Part shown: one piece after another, positions 25,993-39,246 of the stretch
Position numbering within the stretch: position 1 is the stretch's first letter
Layout of the letters: each line of letters begins with the position of its first letter
Source of the DNA: Agrocybe praecox
Taxonomy: Eukaryota; Basidiomycota; Agaricomycetes; Agaricales; Agrocybaceae
DNA: 64,000 bases
Direction: 5' to 3'
NCBI GenBank assembly: GCA_964017145.1
Contig: OZ024850.1
Location: 3,449,618-3,513,617 of the forward strand
Made by a program: the position numbers and the translations under genes
The notes under the pieces: generated by a model
The model's input: only the letters and a program-made list of their open reading frames with translations
Database searches by the model: none
Told to the model about the DNA's origin: nothing

Positions 25993-28900
25993 TCACCCTG
26001 ACATATATTGGCAGTTGGCGCTAAAACATCATATCGCTCGATGATTTGAAGACCGAACCGAGCGCCGATGAATGCCGATGGATTGATCCTTGGACTTGAC
26101 AAAATTGGAATTCTCCGACACTTCAAAATGGTCCCTGTTTCACGGCGTGTAGTCCCCCATAATGGCCATTAAGAGACCGTCGAATAACTCTCAATGCCCT
26201 TGTTCTCTTGCATTGCCATCTGAACGACGGATGCCGCTCTTATGTAAGCCCAATGTAAGCCACGATATGGCGCTATCTGAACTTAAATATGTATAGATTC
26301 AATGAGAAAATGATAGTCTCCCCACAGAAAAAGCACAGGGCTCGGATACCTGCATATCGGAATATATACTGGCTGCGTGTATATATTGACCTATATCTCT
26401 AAGATACAGGTGTTGGCCATACTATATACGGGAAGGCCGAACCTGTAACTTCGACATACGGATTAATAAATACACGCGACCTGCATTTATTAGTTGAATT
26501 GTTCGATCCATGGACTGGCTGATAGCGAGCGAGGTGGCGAGAACCACGATGACGGAGATGGGAGATACACAGGGGCGAGGGGGAGGTAAGAGAATGGTGA
26601 AGTGGGAAGAAGGTGAGAAGAAAGGCGGAGAAGAAAAATGCACGATAGGAGAGTGAAAGAATGATGACAGAGCAGTTGAGATTCTCGATGTGGAGCGGAT
26701 AGGGGTGTGTGATGGGGCGCCGAACGATAGCAGAGACGCTAAATAGAAAAGTGTGATGGTGTTTACAAGAGGAACATACAAACAGGTAAAAATACGAGAA
26801 AAGAAGGAGGGGAGAAATTAATGGAGCGATCACCCGAATGAACGAAGGAAAGCGTGAAGGGGAAGGCAAGTGGTGGGTTTAGGGAGTCTGGAATTAGATG
26901 GAGTATAGTAATAAGATGGGAGGATAAGAGACTTTGGGAGTTGGAGAAATAGAAGAAAATCGGAGAGGTTAACGCCAGAAAATGGTATGCAATTGCATCA
27001 GTCGTAGCTTGTTTGCCAGAACTTCCGCCCGAGGACGGCTATACATAATAGGGAACAATTATATTGAAGATACACATAAAGGACGAACAGTTTATATAAA
27101 TCAGACAAAAGAAGGGCATTCAAGAAGCAGACAGCAAACTGATAATCGATTGCACGTATCGGGGTTTGCCACATGTATGTAATTGATAAGAAAAGGTACG
27201 CAAAACCTATAAGAATCCTCCGCCATCCCCTTCCCAAAACCGCCCAAAAGACCCTACGCGTACGACCCCTTCCAGTCCACCCTCCCCTTCCATCTCCCAA
27301 GACACTGCACTGCACACTAAATCGGACGCCACGCCACGCTCCCGTCAAATCTCTGATGCTCAAGTTCACACCACCCCAGAATCCTCGACACACGCTGGTG
27401 ACTAGTCGATTCTGACCAAAGTGAAAGGAAGCAGAAGCGGACGGATCAGATTATCTTGATGTGAAATATCGCGTTTGATGATGTGGATATTGTGGCAGAA
27501 GACCAGAAGATCGATAGGCGAGAAAAGTGGGAATTGGAAAGAGAGAAAAGAGACGCACATAGGTGCATATGCATATGCTTCTACTCCATTGACATGCGTT
27601 CGTAACATGGATACGAGGGCCAGGTAGGGGGGTAGGTAAAGTAGAGCGATAGAGCGAGGACGAGCGAGGGCTTAAGCTTATAAGCTTAAGGTGAAAAGGA
27701 CTATGCCGGACCTATCATAAAAGAAGGGATGCACGAACGAGGGAGGGGAGCGGGGGGAAGAGGAGTCAAGGATACGGATACGAATCGGAGGAAGAGAAGG
27801 ATGGGAGAAAAGGTTGCGGCTGCGCGGGAAGATAGATCAGAATGGGACGAAACGATGATGTGAAAGGAACATGCACGTACGGGATTGAAACAGGTAGGAG
27901 TTAGGAGAAAGTGGACTTGATATAGATTGGTTGGTTCAAAAAAGAGTGAGGACGAAGGTGTGACGCAAAAGTAAGCGAGAACCAGAAATAAAAATACACG
28001 GACGACGGCGGGACGCATGAAAAAACTCGAGAGGAGACAGAAGAGGAGCGAAACGAAGAAGCGAAGAAGAGATTGCAGCATATTGCAGTTCACAGCAAAA
28101 AATCTGGAATCGATGGGTATTGGAGGACACGAGTCGTCGTAGGCTTAAAGCGCTCCTATCGTCTGTTATGGACAAGATGCATGTGAGACGAAGGACGAAA
28201 GCGAAAAGACGAAGAAAGCGCGGTGGGCTTGGTCGCAGCTAAAATCAATTCTGATTATCGCCTCTGATGTTTGTGCTGTAAGTTGGCACATCCGACCAGC
28301 GGGGATTAAGTATGATGTGCTGCGAGCAGGCCGCGTAGTGAAAGGGTATCGGACAGGCAATGGCGCACCGCTTTCATTTTCCATAAACGTATACTTCCCG
28401 TAAGTCCCATGTTTGAGAACACCTTTTCCATCGACGAATCGATAATGCTCGAAATTGTTCCGGGATAACAGAGAGGAAGAATGGGAGTGCGGCAAACGAC
28501 GTAGGAATCTGACGGTAACCAATCGATTATCGTACGATTCCAGTTTGTTTGTTTGTTTGTCCGTGCTTACGGCGTCTTTATGCTGCGGCATCTTCGGCTA
28601 GAAAGACACCCAGTAACAGACTTAAAAAACACGTACATGACGGTGGCACGCAAGTGCTACGCGCATATCCTGTCTGCTCGCGAGCCAGGTAACGGAAAAA
28701 GGAACAAGAGATGAAGTAAGTACGACAAGAAGGGGAGAAATTGAAGAGAAGTACAAAAGGACGATGTTCTGGATCGCGTATGTGAGGTGGCGCGCCGAGC
28801 TGCAGGAGAAATGAAAGGAGACGATGGGAGACAGCTTCTTTTGTTTTTCTGGCACCGTCATATTTCTCGCTTGCTCTGTTTCTTCGTTTTCCGAATACTA

Positions 28901-30179
28901 AGAGCAGCTCTGATTCGGCAGGACGGTACCAAACCACCACCACGCCACTCCAGTAAAAAGTTCACTATTAACACAGACACAAAACAACCCACAAAATCAT
29001 CTCCGAGTATCTACTAGAGGCCACCAAAATCGGTTCTCTGCACGATGTATCCGTTTTAATTCAAGAGCGCAAGTGGAATATGTATGTACATATGCAAGTA
29101 GTAAGATAACACCTCCGAGCTAACTAATTACAGTGCTCTCGCTCTCGCTCGCGTTCTTCTGACAGATGATATCTAATAGATAGATCACAGGCGCACGTAG
29201 ATACATATGGTGTCGTCAAGTGCATATTATATGTATATGTTTGGGTTCTGACCTATACTAAAATTCGTACACGAGGCAACGAGGGGAGGAATAGAAACTC
29301 AAATGAGAGAGACCATACCGCAAGGGAGGTTGAAGGACCGAGCGGTTGTGCTTTAGTTGAAGTCTTGATAGGCAGATTTGCTTGATGGTTCCCAAATGGG
29401 GGTGTGGAGCAGGACCGGAGGAGGGACGCGATAAATGAATTTGAGGAAGAAGAAAAGGCTGGCACGAACATGAACCCAAAATCGGACTCCACGCTCCATT
29501 CAATCCTCTGATCCTCCATCCTTCTTCGCACCACCCCAGAGTTCTCGACACGCGCGAGTCGGCTCCGACAAAAGTGAAAGGGAGCGCATCATCTTACTTT
29601 GTCTGGAATATGGTGTTCGATTTTTGATGTATATATTGGGTATCGTTCGACGACAGCGACCGCGTATTGTTTTGGGTACTACGTGATCAACAGACCTGAA
29701 AGTAATTCAGTCTCGAGATTGTCAGTAATGAGATGATATCCGCGAAAGGATGGACAGACACAGACACAACGAGATTGAAGAATGTGCAGGCCTAGATAAA
29801 CGAAAATAGGATGACCTGTAGGTAGGATATATGAGCAGTGGAGAACGACAATGGAGTAAATTATAGAGGAGGAGGAGAAAGTGGGCTGAGGGGATGAATA
29901 TTGGAAGGTTATGTATGAAAGGATTAATCAGTGAGGAATCGGCAAGTGAAAGGGCCACACACGCACGCACACAAGATTTATGGGGTAGGTGGTGTGTTCA
30001 ATGTATCACCCGGAGATGAAGAAAGTACGCCAAGGATGGGAGGAACTTTGAAGGAGAAGGGATACAAGGAAAATGTTTGGGTATGTTCTGCATGGAGTAT
30101 GCGAGGTGGTGCACCGAGCTGCCGAAGAAACGAAAGGAGACGAGACAGACGATAGGGGAAGAGCAAACGAAGGTGGTAG
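25993..30179. repeat. Purine-rich duplicated block B3
   Basis: The stretch 26880-29580 is a close copy of 14095-16850 (block B1). The stretch 26400-26880 resembles 56600-57000 (GCGAGCGAG and TACACGAGGAACATACAAAC words). Purine bias on the plus strand creates spurious minus-strand frames. The right end (29930-30179) resembles the unit's GTGGCGCGCCGAGCTGCAGG part. No gene supported. Confidence 0.65.
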
Positions 30180-30716
30180 TATGGTGCGCCGTTTGCACCA
30201 TAAATAGCTGCCCCCCCCTGATAACTCCGCTCCCCCCCCCCGATAACTCACCAATGTTTGTTTGACCTCTCCCGCGTACCGTAGTCCCTATATAACGATT
30301 GTGAAACCTGTAGAATAGTAAATAATGAGTTTTGGAGCAAAAATCCGCATCAGAATCGCCCTATTGGGCGAGCTATTTTAAGAATAAACAAATATAATGA
30401 GTAGAGACCACCATTACTTTTCCTGACCTATCCCGTGTACTGTAGTCCCTATATAACGATTGTAAAATCTGTAGAATAGTAAATAATGAGTTTTAGAGCA
30501 AAAATCGGGATCAGAATCCCCCAATTCGGTGAGCTATTCCAGGAATAGACAAATGTCAACGACTAGAGACCACCATTACTTTTTTTGACCTCTCCCGTGT
30601 ATTGTAGGCCCAATATGAGTATTGTAAATTCTATAGAATAGTAAATAAGGAGTTCTAGAACAAAAATCAGCATCGAAATCGCCCTGCTCGGCGAGTTATT
30701 TTAAGAACAGTCTGAT
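30180..30716 (+). repeat. Left arm of the foldback element
   Basis: Contains three tandem units starting at 30263, 30424 and 30586. The outermost 23 bases are themselves a small hairpin (TATGGTGC...GCACCATA). Confidence 0.8.
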
Positions 30717-32068
30717 GACATTTCCTGGGATGGTCTCCTCGCTATAAACTGTCTAAATAGACTCTTTTCGGTGTTATTTATCTATAACCAGGTCCTATCT
30801 ACATCCCAGGGGAACAAAAAATACTTGTCCGTCCTTTTACATGTTTTTGTGAGCAAAACCACTCTATTTCATGTCGTTTTTAACTGATATTTGGATTCTA
30901 TATGCCCCTATTCTCTGTTTACACACATTATAATCCTAGTTGTACCTCAATAGTGTAGTATAACATAGATAAGATATTCTGTGACCCCAAAGCCGAGTAG
31001 TTAACCTGATAACTGTCACATATCTGCAATGTACACTTATTTCTCAATGTCGTAGACATAACCCTAATTTTTAAACTTGTGGTTCATTTATAACCCGTAA
31101 CTAAGAGAATATATCGCCATGCTTCAAACACGAGAAAATTCTAGGTAGATCTGTATTTATTTAACCATATTGCATGTCTCCCCAATGCCGCATACCTTGG
31201 TAATCTAAAAATAGCAGCACTGCGAAGCGGAGGGCCACTAATACTGATTTTACTTTCCCCATTGTAATATCATTTTTTATATTATATTAACAGTAACTAT
31301 TTCAACTTTGGTCGTATCTATGCTCGAAACAGGTACAAAAAATCCCAAGTTTTCATATAAAGCACACAACACTAGCCTTCAGCATTTATTCGAGTGTGGT
31401 CTAAGGAAAACCCAAACTATACTGTCAAGTATGTTACAGAGGCGCTTTACAGTGTTCATTACTCCATATTCTTTAAGTTATATTCCTCTGAAAGCTCTCT
31501 GCACGACCTGACACAAAATAACGAGTTCTTCTTTTAGTCCTTCGAGGGCTGTTGATATTATTCCCACGCTTCGCTTGGCAGCTGCAATCTGCGTATGAAC
31601 AAAAACCTCGCAGGTTTATCGTAGTAAAGGGCTTTTGAAACAATGGAAGGTATATTTGGACATTTAAGCATCAAGGACTACTGTAGAGATATGTCCCAGT
31701 GTGACGCGCATTGATCTAACTTCGAGTGATTCTAGATGGCCATGTAGATACTACACACTCACCGGCTGAAAAACCGACATGAAAATAGCATAGAAACCTT
31801 TTTATAATGTAGGCATATATATATTGCATTAAATTACACACTTTACGCTTTCTTGAATGCAGTGAAACCTCTTCAATTGAGATAATATACTAAAACAAGA
31901 GTCACTGTCTATGAAGGACGCATAAATTTGAGAATATTTCACACAAAAATAGTCATTAAATACCTTTTTTACATTCAAGGAATTAGTAAGGGCTTAACTG
32001 TAGCGCAATATAGGCAAAGAAGCTTTTTTTTGGCAGTTTACAGCGAAGAAACCGTCCCGGCCAATGAG

Positions 32069-32605
32069 ATCAAACTGTTCTTAAAATAACTCGCCGAGCA
32101 GGGCGATTTCGATGCTGATTTTTGTTCTAGAACTCCTTATTTACTATTCTATAGAATTTACAATACTCATATTGGGCCTACAATACACGGGAGAGGTCAA
32201 AAAAAGTAATGGTGGTCTCTAGTCGTTGACATTTGTCTATTCCTGGAATAGCTCACCGAATTGGGGGATTCTGATCCCGATTTTTGCTCTAAAACTCATT
32301 ATTTACTATTCTACAGATTTTACAATCGTTATATAGGGACTACAGTACACGGGATAGGTCAGGAAAAGTAATGGTGGTCTCTACTCATTATATTTGTTTA
32401 TTCTTAAAATAGCTCGCCCAATAGGGCGATTCTGATGCGGATTTTTGCTCCAAAACTCATTATTTACTATTCTACAGGTTTCACAATCGTTATATAGGGA
32501 CTACGGTACGCGGGAGAGGTCAAACAAACATTGGTGAGTTATCGGGGGGGGGGAGCGGAGTTATCACGGGGGGGCAGCTATTTATGGTGCAAACGGCGCA
32601 TCATA
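32069..32605 (-). repeat. Right arm of the foldback element
   Basis: Inverted copy of 30180-30716, with few differences over the full length. Confidence 0.8.
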
Positions 32606-32621
32606 TGGTAGGTGTCCATAT

Positions 32622-32750
32622 CGCTACGGTGGCCGCAGATCTGCGATTCAAGTACATACAACAGAGGTCCAGAACAGTCAGACATTGAACCATATCCAGA
32701 AACTGTGTGACCGTAGGTAGAGCTCGTCGAGATCTGCGACCAGGTGTAAT
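32622..32750. other. Covarying stem module, copy 1
   Basis: Outer arms GGCCGCAGAT (32631-32640) and ATCTGCGACC (32732-32741) pair with one mismatch. Inner arms ACAGT (32674-32678) and ACTGT (32702-32706) pair. TAC/GTA pair further out. It is related to modules at 45504, 46032 and 57201. No coding sense. It could be a structured RNA or a palindromic DNA element. Confidence 0.5.
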
Positions 32751-33227
32751 AGAGGACACAACAGGAACATAGGAAAGGATGTGGGTAGACTTCATGCACC
32801 TTTTCCTTCCCCACATTTTCTGTCCACCCATTTGCCTCCTCTCTCTCACGCATCTAACGAACCAGGAACGAGCCTATCGGATGACATCGATGCATACAGA
32901 AGTAGTGCAGAGACAGAAGACGGTTCGTACGAATTCGGAATTAGTCCGGTGCTTGTCTGTGTTTGCAACACCTTCCCCTCGGCGCCCTCGGCTAGGATGA
33001 CAAAAATCGGTTGGAGCAGGGGTTGATATTTGTGAGCTTCAAATGAGCTTTCTACCGGTCTCAAAAACAGAAGAGATTTCATATTCAATGGTACAACCAG
33101 CACCTAGACGAGAGTAAATTGCAGAATCTGCTTTTCTGACACTTTGAGGGCAGTTGCTGTGACGATCTGATAAGATCTCAACTCAATACGTGATGAGATA
33201 GATAATCAAGCGTGTTTTTTCTCCAAC
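32751..33227. other. Between foldback element and P450-3 unit
   Basis: No gene. A stretch at 32940-33000 resembles the CGTGCTTGCGGCG...TCGGCTAG segment found in the other units. Confidence 0.45.
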
Positions 33228-33530
33228 CTGCTAGCTTTATTCCAGGTGCGTTCTATTAGATTGACTGATGGTACACGATTTTAAGAATCACCCACATTTA
33301 AAAGGATAGCAAATTTAGACTTACTTCTGCCTCGATATTTTTACCCCCACCTGTCAGGCAGAAGTGTATTGTTCGGACAAAGGGTGTGAGCAAACTGACA
33401 ATTGTCAATGATCCTGTGGCTATAGAGCCCGGATGATACGATATCAGCTCCTGCCAAGTTATCCCCACATTTTGTTAACATCAGGGTTATGACATACTGC
33501 ATTGTTTCCCTCCTTCTAATAGGTGACATC
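33228..33530 (+). pseudogene. P450 promoter-and-start relic
   Basis: A fifth copy of the P450 promoter block (TGTTCGGACAAAGGGTGTGAG, TCAATGATCCTGTGGCTATA, GCCCGGATGATACGATATCA) followed by an ATG at 33489 and the first dozen codons (MTYCIVSLLLIGD). Homology then stops and the sequence jumps back to the upstream region of P450-3. The former TATA box reads CTATAGAGC. It looks like the scar of an unequal exchange 455 bases upstream of a complete gene. Confidence 0.75.
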
Positions 33531-33799
33531 ACCATTCGCTCGTGTGAGTTTTTCATACTTCTTCTGGACGAACATATTCATGTTTCCCATTTCTGATTAG
33601 AGGAAGGGCTGGAAACATTCGCTAGAATGATTCAACGATTTCTGCAGAAATTCACCCACGTCTTCGTCGGATGCATGTAAGCACTTCCATCACGACTCCT
33701 TTCACGACCTTATAGCGCCACCTGTCAGCTATAAACATCTTATTCGGTTAAAGGGACAGGCCCTATATTGGTTGAAATTGAATCTAGGGTGATTATGAC

Positions 33800-33943
33800 G
33801 CGCTTTTGCTAGAGTGGAGGAACAGCACCGCAGGACTCACGCTTGTCAATGATCTTGCGGCTATAAAGCCCGGATTACACGATATCAACACCTCCCAAGT
33901 AAACGCAGGAAACACCCCACATTCTTCTGTTTACAGCAGGCTC
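33800..33943 (+). promoter_or_regulatory. Promoter of P450-3
   Basis: CTTGTCAATGATCTTGCGG, TATA box TATAAA (33862-33867), then GCCCGGATTACACGATATCA. It is the most diverged of the four promoters; the GATGATACG core reads GATTACACG. Confidence 0.6.
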
Positions 33944-36001
33944 ATGACATACGGCATTATCTCCCTTCTTTTCTTAATAGGTAGCGTGACCTGGTGGCTT
34001 ACCTCTCGCGGCAAGGGTCATCCGCCTCTGCCACCAGGCCCACCCGCCGATCCCGTAATTGGACACCTTCGCATCATACCAGCAAAAGATACCCACTTGT
34101 TCTTCTACGAGTTATCGAAGAAATACGGTAAGGCCTTTTATAAGATATTTATGGATATCTTTTCATTAGAATATAAACGTAGGGAAGGTCTCGTCGCTGC
34201 ACATTCCGGGATCCACTATAATTGTGCTGAATAGTTTGAAAGCCTCAATCGATCTTCTCGACAAAAGGAGTGCCATATACAGTGACCGGCCACAAAGCCC
34301 TGTCATGCTGTTGTACGTATTGTGTAAACACTATCATTTCGTGTTAATGATCGAATGCCCGCGTGTAGGATGGGATGGGTAAATAATATGGGCTTCTTTC
34401 CATACGGGAAAGAATTTATGAAACACCGTCGAATGATAAATGACTATTTTCATCCAAATATCGTCTCGAACTATCAAGGATATCAAGTAGTCGAAGCTCG
34501 TAAATTGATGGAAAATCTGACCGTCAACCCGGATGCCTTTGAGACACATTTAAACAGGTTCGTCACATTACCAAGACCGAGTCATTCTGTAAATTTGTCT
34601 TAACCACAAGAAGATATTCGTCAGCGATCATTTTACGAATCGTCCACGGCCACGAAATACACGCAGACGACGATACGTACATCAAAATAATGTCCGATGC
34701 ATCAAACTGTATCAATAGCTGCGCAACGCCAGGAAGTAACTCTGTCGACCTAATTCCAGCACGTGCGCGATTATTTATTTGCCACCATATGAGCGATACT
34801 AAATGATCATTTTCAGTTCAATACTTCCCTTCATGGTTCCCTGGGACATATCCTGCCACTCAAGCACGAGAGTTTAGACCAACGGTGAATAGAATGTATG
34901 ATGTGCCCTTTGATGATGTCAAGCGCCAGCTGGTACACTGCCTTCTATGTTTTTTTGTCTGCGGATAACTGAAGAATCATTGGCAATAGAAAGAAGGTAT
35001 CGCTCTAGACTCCTTTCTGGCCACCCACCTGGAAGGACTCCAGCAGGAAGGGGACGATTACCCGCTGAAACCAGACGACATCAAGGGCGCAGCAGCAACT
35101 TTATATATTGCTGGCGCAGATTCAGTCCGTTTTGTCTGATTAAACTGTGTCTTTTCCAACTGATATATAGTGCTATGTAGAGCTGGTCCACGCTGTCGAT
35201 ATTTATCCTCGCCATGGTTCTTCATCCCGCGGCTCAGGTAAAGGCACAGGCCGAGCTTGATAGAGTAATCGGCACCGATAATTTACCCAACTTTGGAGAT
35301 CGCCAACGTCTTCCCTATATTGAGTGTGTTCTCCAGGAAGCCTATCGGTGGCACAATGCTGTTCCTACTGGTGGGTTTTGGGTATTTATCCTGTCACTAG
35401 TCAACGATACCCACACGGACGTAGGGGTTGCACACAGATCGACCGAGGACGATATATATGACGGAATGTTTATACCAAAAGGATCTATCGTCGTTGCAAA
35501 TACGCGGTTCGTTCATTTTATAAGTTCATTTATTCGTTTAAATTTGATGAGGAACAACTGCTACGCTTTACAGTGGGATAACACTGGACGAAGAAGTTTA
35601 TCAAAATCCACATATCTTTGATCCTTCACGCTACGGTCGTGGTGAACCGTATTCCGTTGCTCAGTTTGGGTTTGGAAGAAGGTATTATCATGTCCGTCAC
35701 CATCATTCGATATCTAAATGTCGTTCTAGAATTTGCCCCGGACGTTATCTTGGTGATGCGACTATATGGATAGCTATTGCATCGATACTATCAAAGTTCA
35801 CCATCTCGCCTGCTCTCGACGAGGCTGGGAGAGAAATTATTCCCTTACAAGAGTTTGAATCAGGCATAACATCGTGAGTTTTCCTTTGTTAAGTTCTTGC
35901 ATGCGAAAATCGAGTTGCCACTCCGTCATAGTCACCCAAAACCCTTCAAGTGTGTCATTCGCCCACGCGGAGGTGTCGCCATTCATGAACAAGAAATTTA
36001 A
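33944..36001 (+). CDS. Cytochrome P450, copy 3 (GADS variant)
   Basis: Same 11-exon P450 as its neighbours. Exons: 33944-34127, 34183-34312, 34369-34557, 34614-34762, 34817-34932, 34990-35124, 35181-35370, 35425-35506, 35574-35681, 35730-35873, 35932-36001; 498 aa, no stop. Start chosen at MTYGII to match the other copies; an in-frame ATG at 33806 would place promoter sequence in the protein. Motifs: PPLPPGPP hinge, EAYR for ExxR, FDPSRY, FGFGRRICPG with Cys430. Oddities: the I-helix reads AGADS, with Ser in place of the usual Thr301, and the fourth intron's donor is GTGCGC where the other copies have GTACGC or GTATGC. A Ser can still support proton delivery in some P450s, so I call it probably functional. 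Confidence 0.9.
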
Positions 36002-39000
36002 AACATTCCGGTCTATACCTGTATGATACGTGTTGGGGTGATTTTAGGCTACTGCTGATGCAGAGATCAGTATTTGTAGTCACCGGGAGATCTTGGGAGC
36101 CTACAACTTCCCATTCCATCGAACTATTTTGTTTTTCATATCATCTTTCATGCCAACGCCGCAAGCGTGTTTTATATACATATACAGATCGTATCGTTTC
36201 ATTTCTGTTTTTTTTTTCTGCGAAATCGGACGAGCTCATATTTCTCGGATAGACAAATATCTTATAAATACATAGGTAAATTCCTCTGTGAAAAACATGA
36301 CCGGGACTCTCTACTCTCTCTGTTTGTTACCGCATCGAACGCATCTATTCCCTTGATACACCTCTCTGGATCCCTCACATTCACTTATTTTCTTGATTAG
36401 GTCCTCTGAGGCAATTTAAGCTCGTCTCCCTTTCTTACATTCGAACTCAAACCACTTTGGATCGTTTCACTATCGAGTGGCACGTGTTAACCACCGGAAC
36501 CATAGGACATCCGTCCACTTGCCCGCCGTTGGAGGTTTACGATACAATATGATCCCGCGAACGATACTCATGAGAGACTGAAAGCAAAAAATTGAAGGTG
36601 GCTAATGTGGAAAACCCTGATCCACATAACCGACCCCTGGCCTACTACCCGACCCAGTGAGACCCGACCCAAATTAACAACAAGATTATTCTTCAATGAT
36701 GCTGACACAAAGTTCGAGCCTCAGACAGTGCGAAAGCTCGATAGATGGAGGATATAGGTGGTCAAAAGTCTTATGTTATGTACATCGACAACGGCGTTAA
36801 GAAACGAACATGATGGACCCGGAGGAGGGAGTCGATGGGGTGCCAATTGGAGGATAAGTCTTCAGTTCCTTTCTCCTTGTATGTACATATATTTTCGGAA
36901 GCCTAAGGCATTCACTGCATCCCATTGATCCCATCCTGGCAGCACGAATTGCAAGGGACCAGGTACCACGCATCCACTCATTGGCCAGCAATTTCCCATT
37001 GTCCACTGTCCACTGTCCACGCTATTTATCATATCATACCATACCAAACCACATCAACCGGAATCGATTCCCTTGAAGCCGAACCGCTGTCTAATGTGAG
37101 TGAGTTTAGTACAGAACACAAACAAAGAAGTTCTATTATTAATGTAATCTAGGGCCTGAGCGCTCGTTGGACTCGGAAGACCAGGTAGAGTCTCTGCGAA
37201 TTTATCGAGGCTGCTCAATCTCATGTTCATGAAATCTCTCCGCCCAAAGTTCGTGCCTCACTCACTCACTCATTTGAAGCTGCAATAAAAGCAACATTGG
37301 ATGCGGTATAGCCTGGAATAAGATGAGAGTGTAAGAAGAGACGTTGGGAGTTGGAGATATCGGAGAAAAACGAGGAGGTTCACGCTAGCAAATATTTGGT
37401 ATTTACTTCAGGCTAGCATCAGTCGTATTTGGCTCTGCTTATTGGCCAGAACTTCGCGCGAGGATAGGTATACCGGGAAAATTTATGTATCAGGGTTTGC
37501 TACATGTATGTAATTAATTCATAAGATCGGCGTGTTTACGATTAGGAGTGGGACAAAAGAAAAATTCAAAAAAAAAAACCCGGAGTCCCAGAGACAGCTA
37601 CCGATCCGAACGTCAACCAAAGAACAAACAAAAGAAAAGGGAACCGCTTTGCAGAACCTATAAAAATCCACCACCATCCCTCCCCAAAACCGCCCAACCA
37701 ACCATACGCATACAATCCCATCCAGTACTCCCAACAAGACACAGTGCATACAAAATCGGACGCTACGCCACGCTCCATTTAATCTCTGATCCTCCACCTT
37801 TATTCACTTCACAGCACCCCAGCCCTCGACATACGCTAGTTGGCACTGACCTCCACTCCATTGACATGCATTCGTAAATTAACACAAGGGCCACGTAAGT
37901 GTAGGTAGAGTAGAGCGATAAAGCGAGGACGAAGACGAGGACGAGGACGAGCGAGAACGTAAGATGAAGAGAATGATGCCGGACCTGTCATCAAAAAAAA
38001 ATTATGCACGAAGGAACGAGGCAAGTGAGCGGGAGGAGGAGGAATCAAGGATACGGATACGAATGGAGGAAGAGACGGATGGGAGAAAAAGGCTGCGTGG
38101 GAAGCTCGATCAGCGAGGGAAGAGACGAGGATGTAAAAGGGAAATACACGCACGCACACACGCACGGGAGTGACACACAGACAGGAGTTAGGAGTAAGTG
38201 GGATTGATAGGTTAGATAGATATATAGATTAGCTGGTTCAAATTCAAAAAGAGTGAGGGGGGAGGACATAGATGACGACGCAGGTGAGACGCAGAAGGGA
38301 AGTGAGAACCAGAAAGAGAAATATACGGGCGATGATCGAGGGCCGAAGTACTGGGGAGGAGATGTTGCGCATGGAATGGAAGGATGACACAGAAGCGAGA
38401 GTCGGTTTGTCTGAGACGAAGGACAAAAGCGAAAAGACGAAGAAAGGGCGGTGGGCTTGGTCGCAGCTAAAATCAATTCTGATTATCGCCTCTGATGTTT
38501 GTGCTGTAAGTTGGCACATCCGACCAGCGGGGATTAAGTATGATGTGCTGCGAGCAGGCCGCGTAGCGGTAGGAGGTATCGGACAGGCAATGGCGCACCG
38601 CTTTCATTTTCCATAAACGTCTACTTCCCGTAACTCCCATGTTTGAGAACATCGACGAATTCATAATGCTTGAAATTGTTTCGGGATAACAGAGAGGAAG
38701 AAAGGGAGTGCGGCAAACGACGTGGGGGTCTGACAGTAAGCAATCGATTATCGTACCATATCAGTTGTTTGTTTGCTTGTCCGTGCTTGCGGCGTCTTCA
38801 TACTGCGGCATCTTCGGCTAGAAAGACACCCGGTAACGGACTTTAAAATAAATAAAAACACATACATGACGGTGCTATGCGCACATCCTGTCTGTTGACA
38901 CGAGCCAGGTAACAGAAAAATAAACAAGAGATGAAGGAAGTATGACAAGAGGGAGAAATTGAAGAGAAATTACAAAAGGACGATGTCCTGGATCAGGTGG

Positions 39001-39044
39001 CGCGCCGAGCTGCAGGAGAAACGAAAGGAGACAGCTTCTTTTTA
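36002..39044. repeat. Purine-rich duplicated block B4
   Basis: Downstream part of unit 3. The stretch 36600-36710 matches 13240-13350, and 37300-39035 matches parts of B1 and B3 (for example the CCGACCAGCGGGGATTAAGT segment at 38520). It ends at about 39040, where unit 4 begins (ATAAACTTGTTATCAAACGT). No gene supported. Confidence 0.65.
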
Positions 39045-39246
39045 TAAACTTGTTATCAAACGTTGAACAGCTCGGAACTACAGCGGTCTGCTCTATATTA
39101 AAACCCCATTTTGGTGTTCGAAGAGGATTATATTCTAAAAATAATTAGATGAATAGACGTATAAAGGACGCCAAGTATGTCGAGTAGCTCCCCAAAACAC
39201 ACAAACTAAGTATAATAGCATCGAAGAATCGCTTGAAACGTACGCC
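39045..39246. other. Start of tandem unit 4
   Basis: Homologous to 17338-17539, immediately upstream of the secreted-protein copy. Confidence 0.6.

Larger units (their letters stand above)
30180..32605. mobile_element. Foldback element with 537-bp repeat-filled arms
   Basis: Two arms, 30180-30716 and 32069-32605, are inverted copies of each other. The tips read TATGGTGCGCCGTTTGCACC and (reverse complement) TATGATGCGCCGTTTGCACC. A 6-bp direct repeat TGGTAG flanks the element (30174-30179, 32606-32611). Each arm holds three degenerate tandem repeats of about 161 bp (starts 30263, 30424, 30586), each carrying GACCTCTCCCG and AGTAAATAATGAG-type words, plus C-runs with TGATAACTC near the tip. The 1.35-kb centre has no frame above 67 aa, so it is non-autonomous. 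The superfamily is uncertain. Confidence 0.85.

Noticed and set aside
31859..31900. Pogo/Tc1-like terminus (CAGTGAAACCTCTTC)
   Set aside because: No matching inverted end or TA duplication found; it lies in the core of the foldback element.
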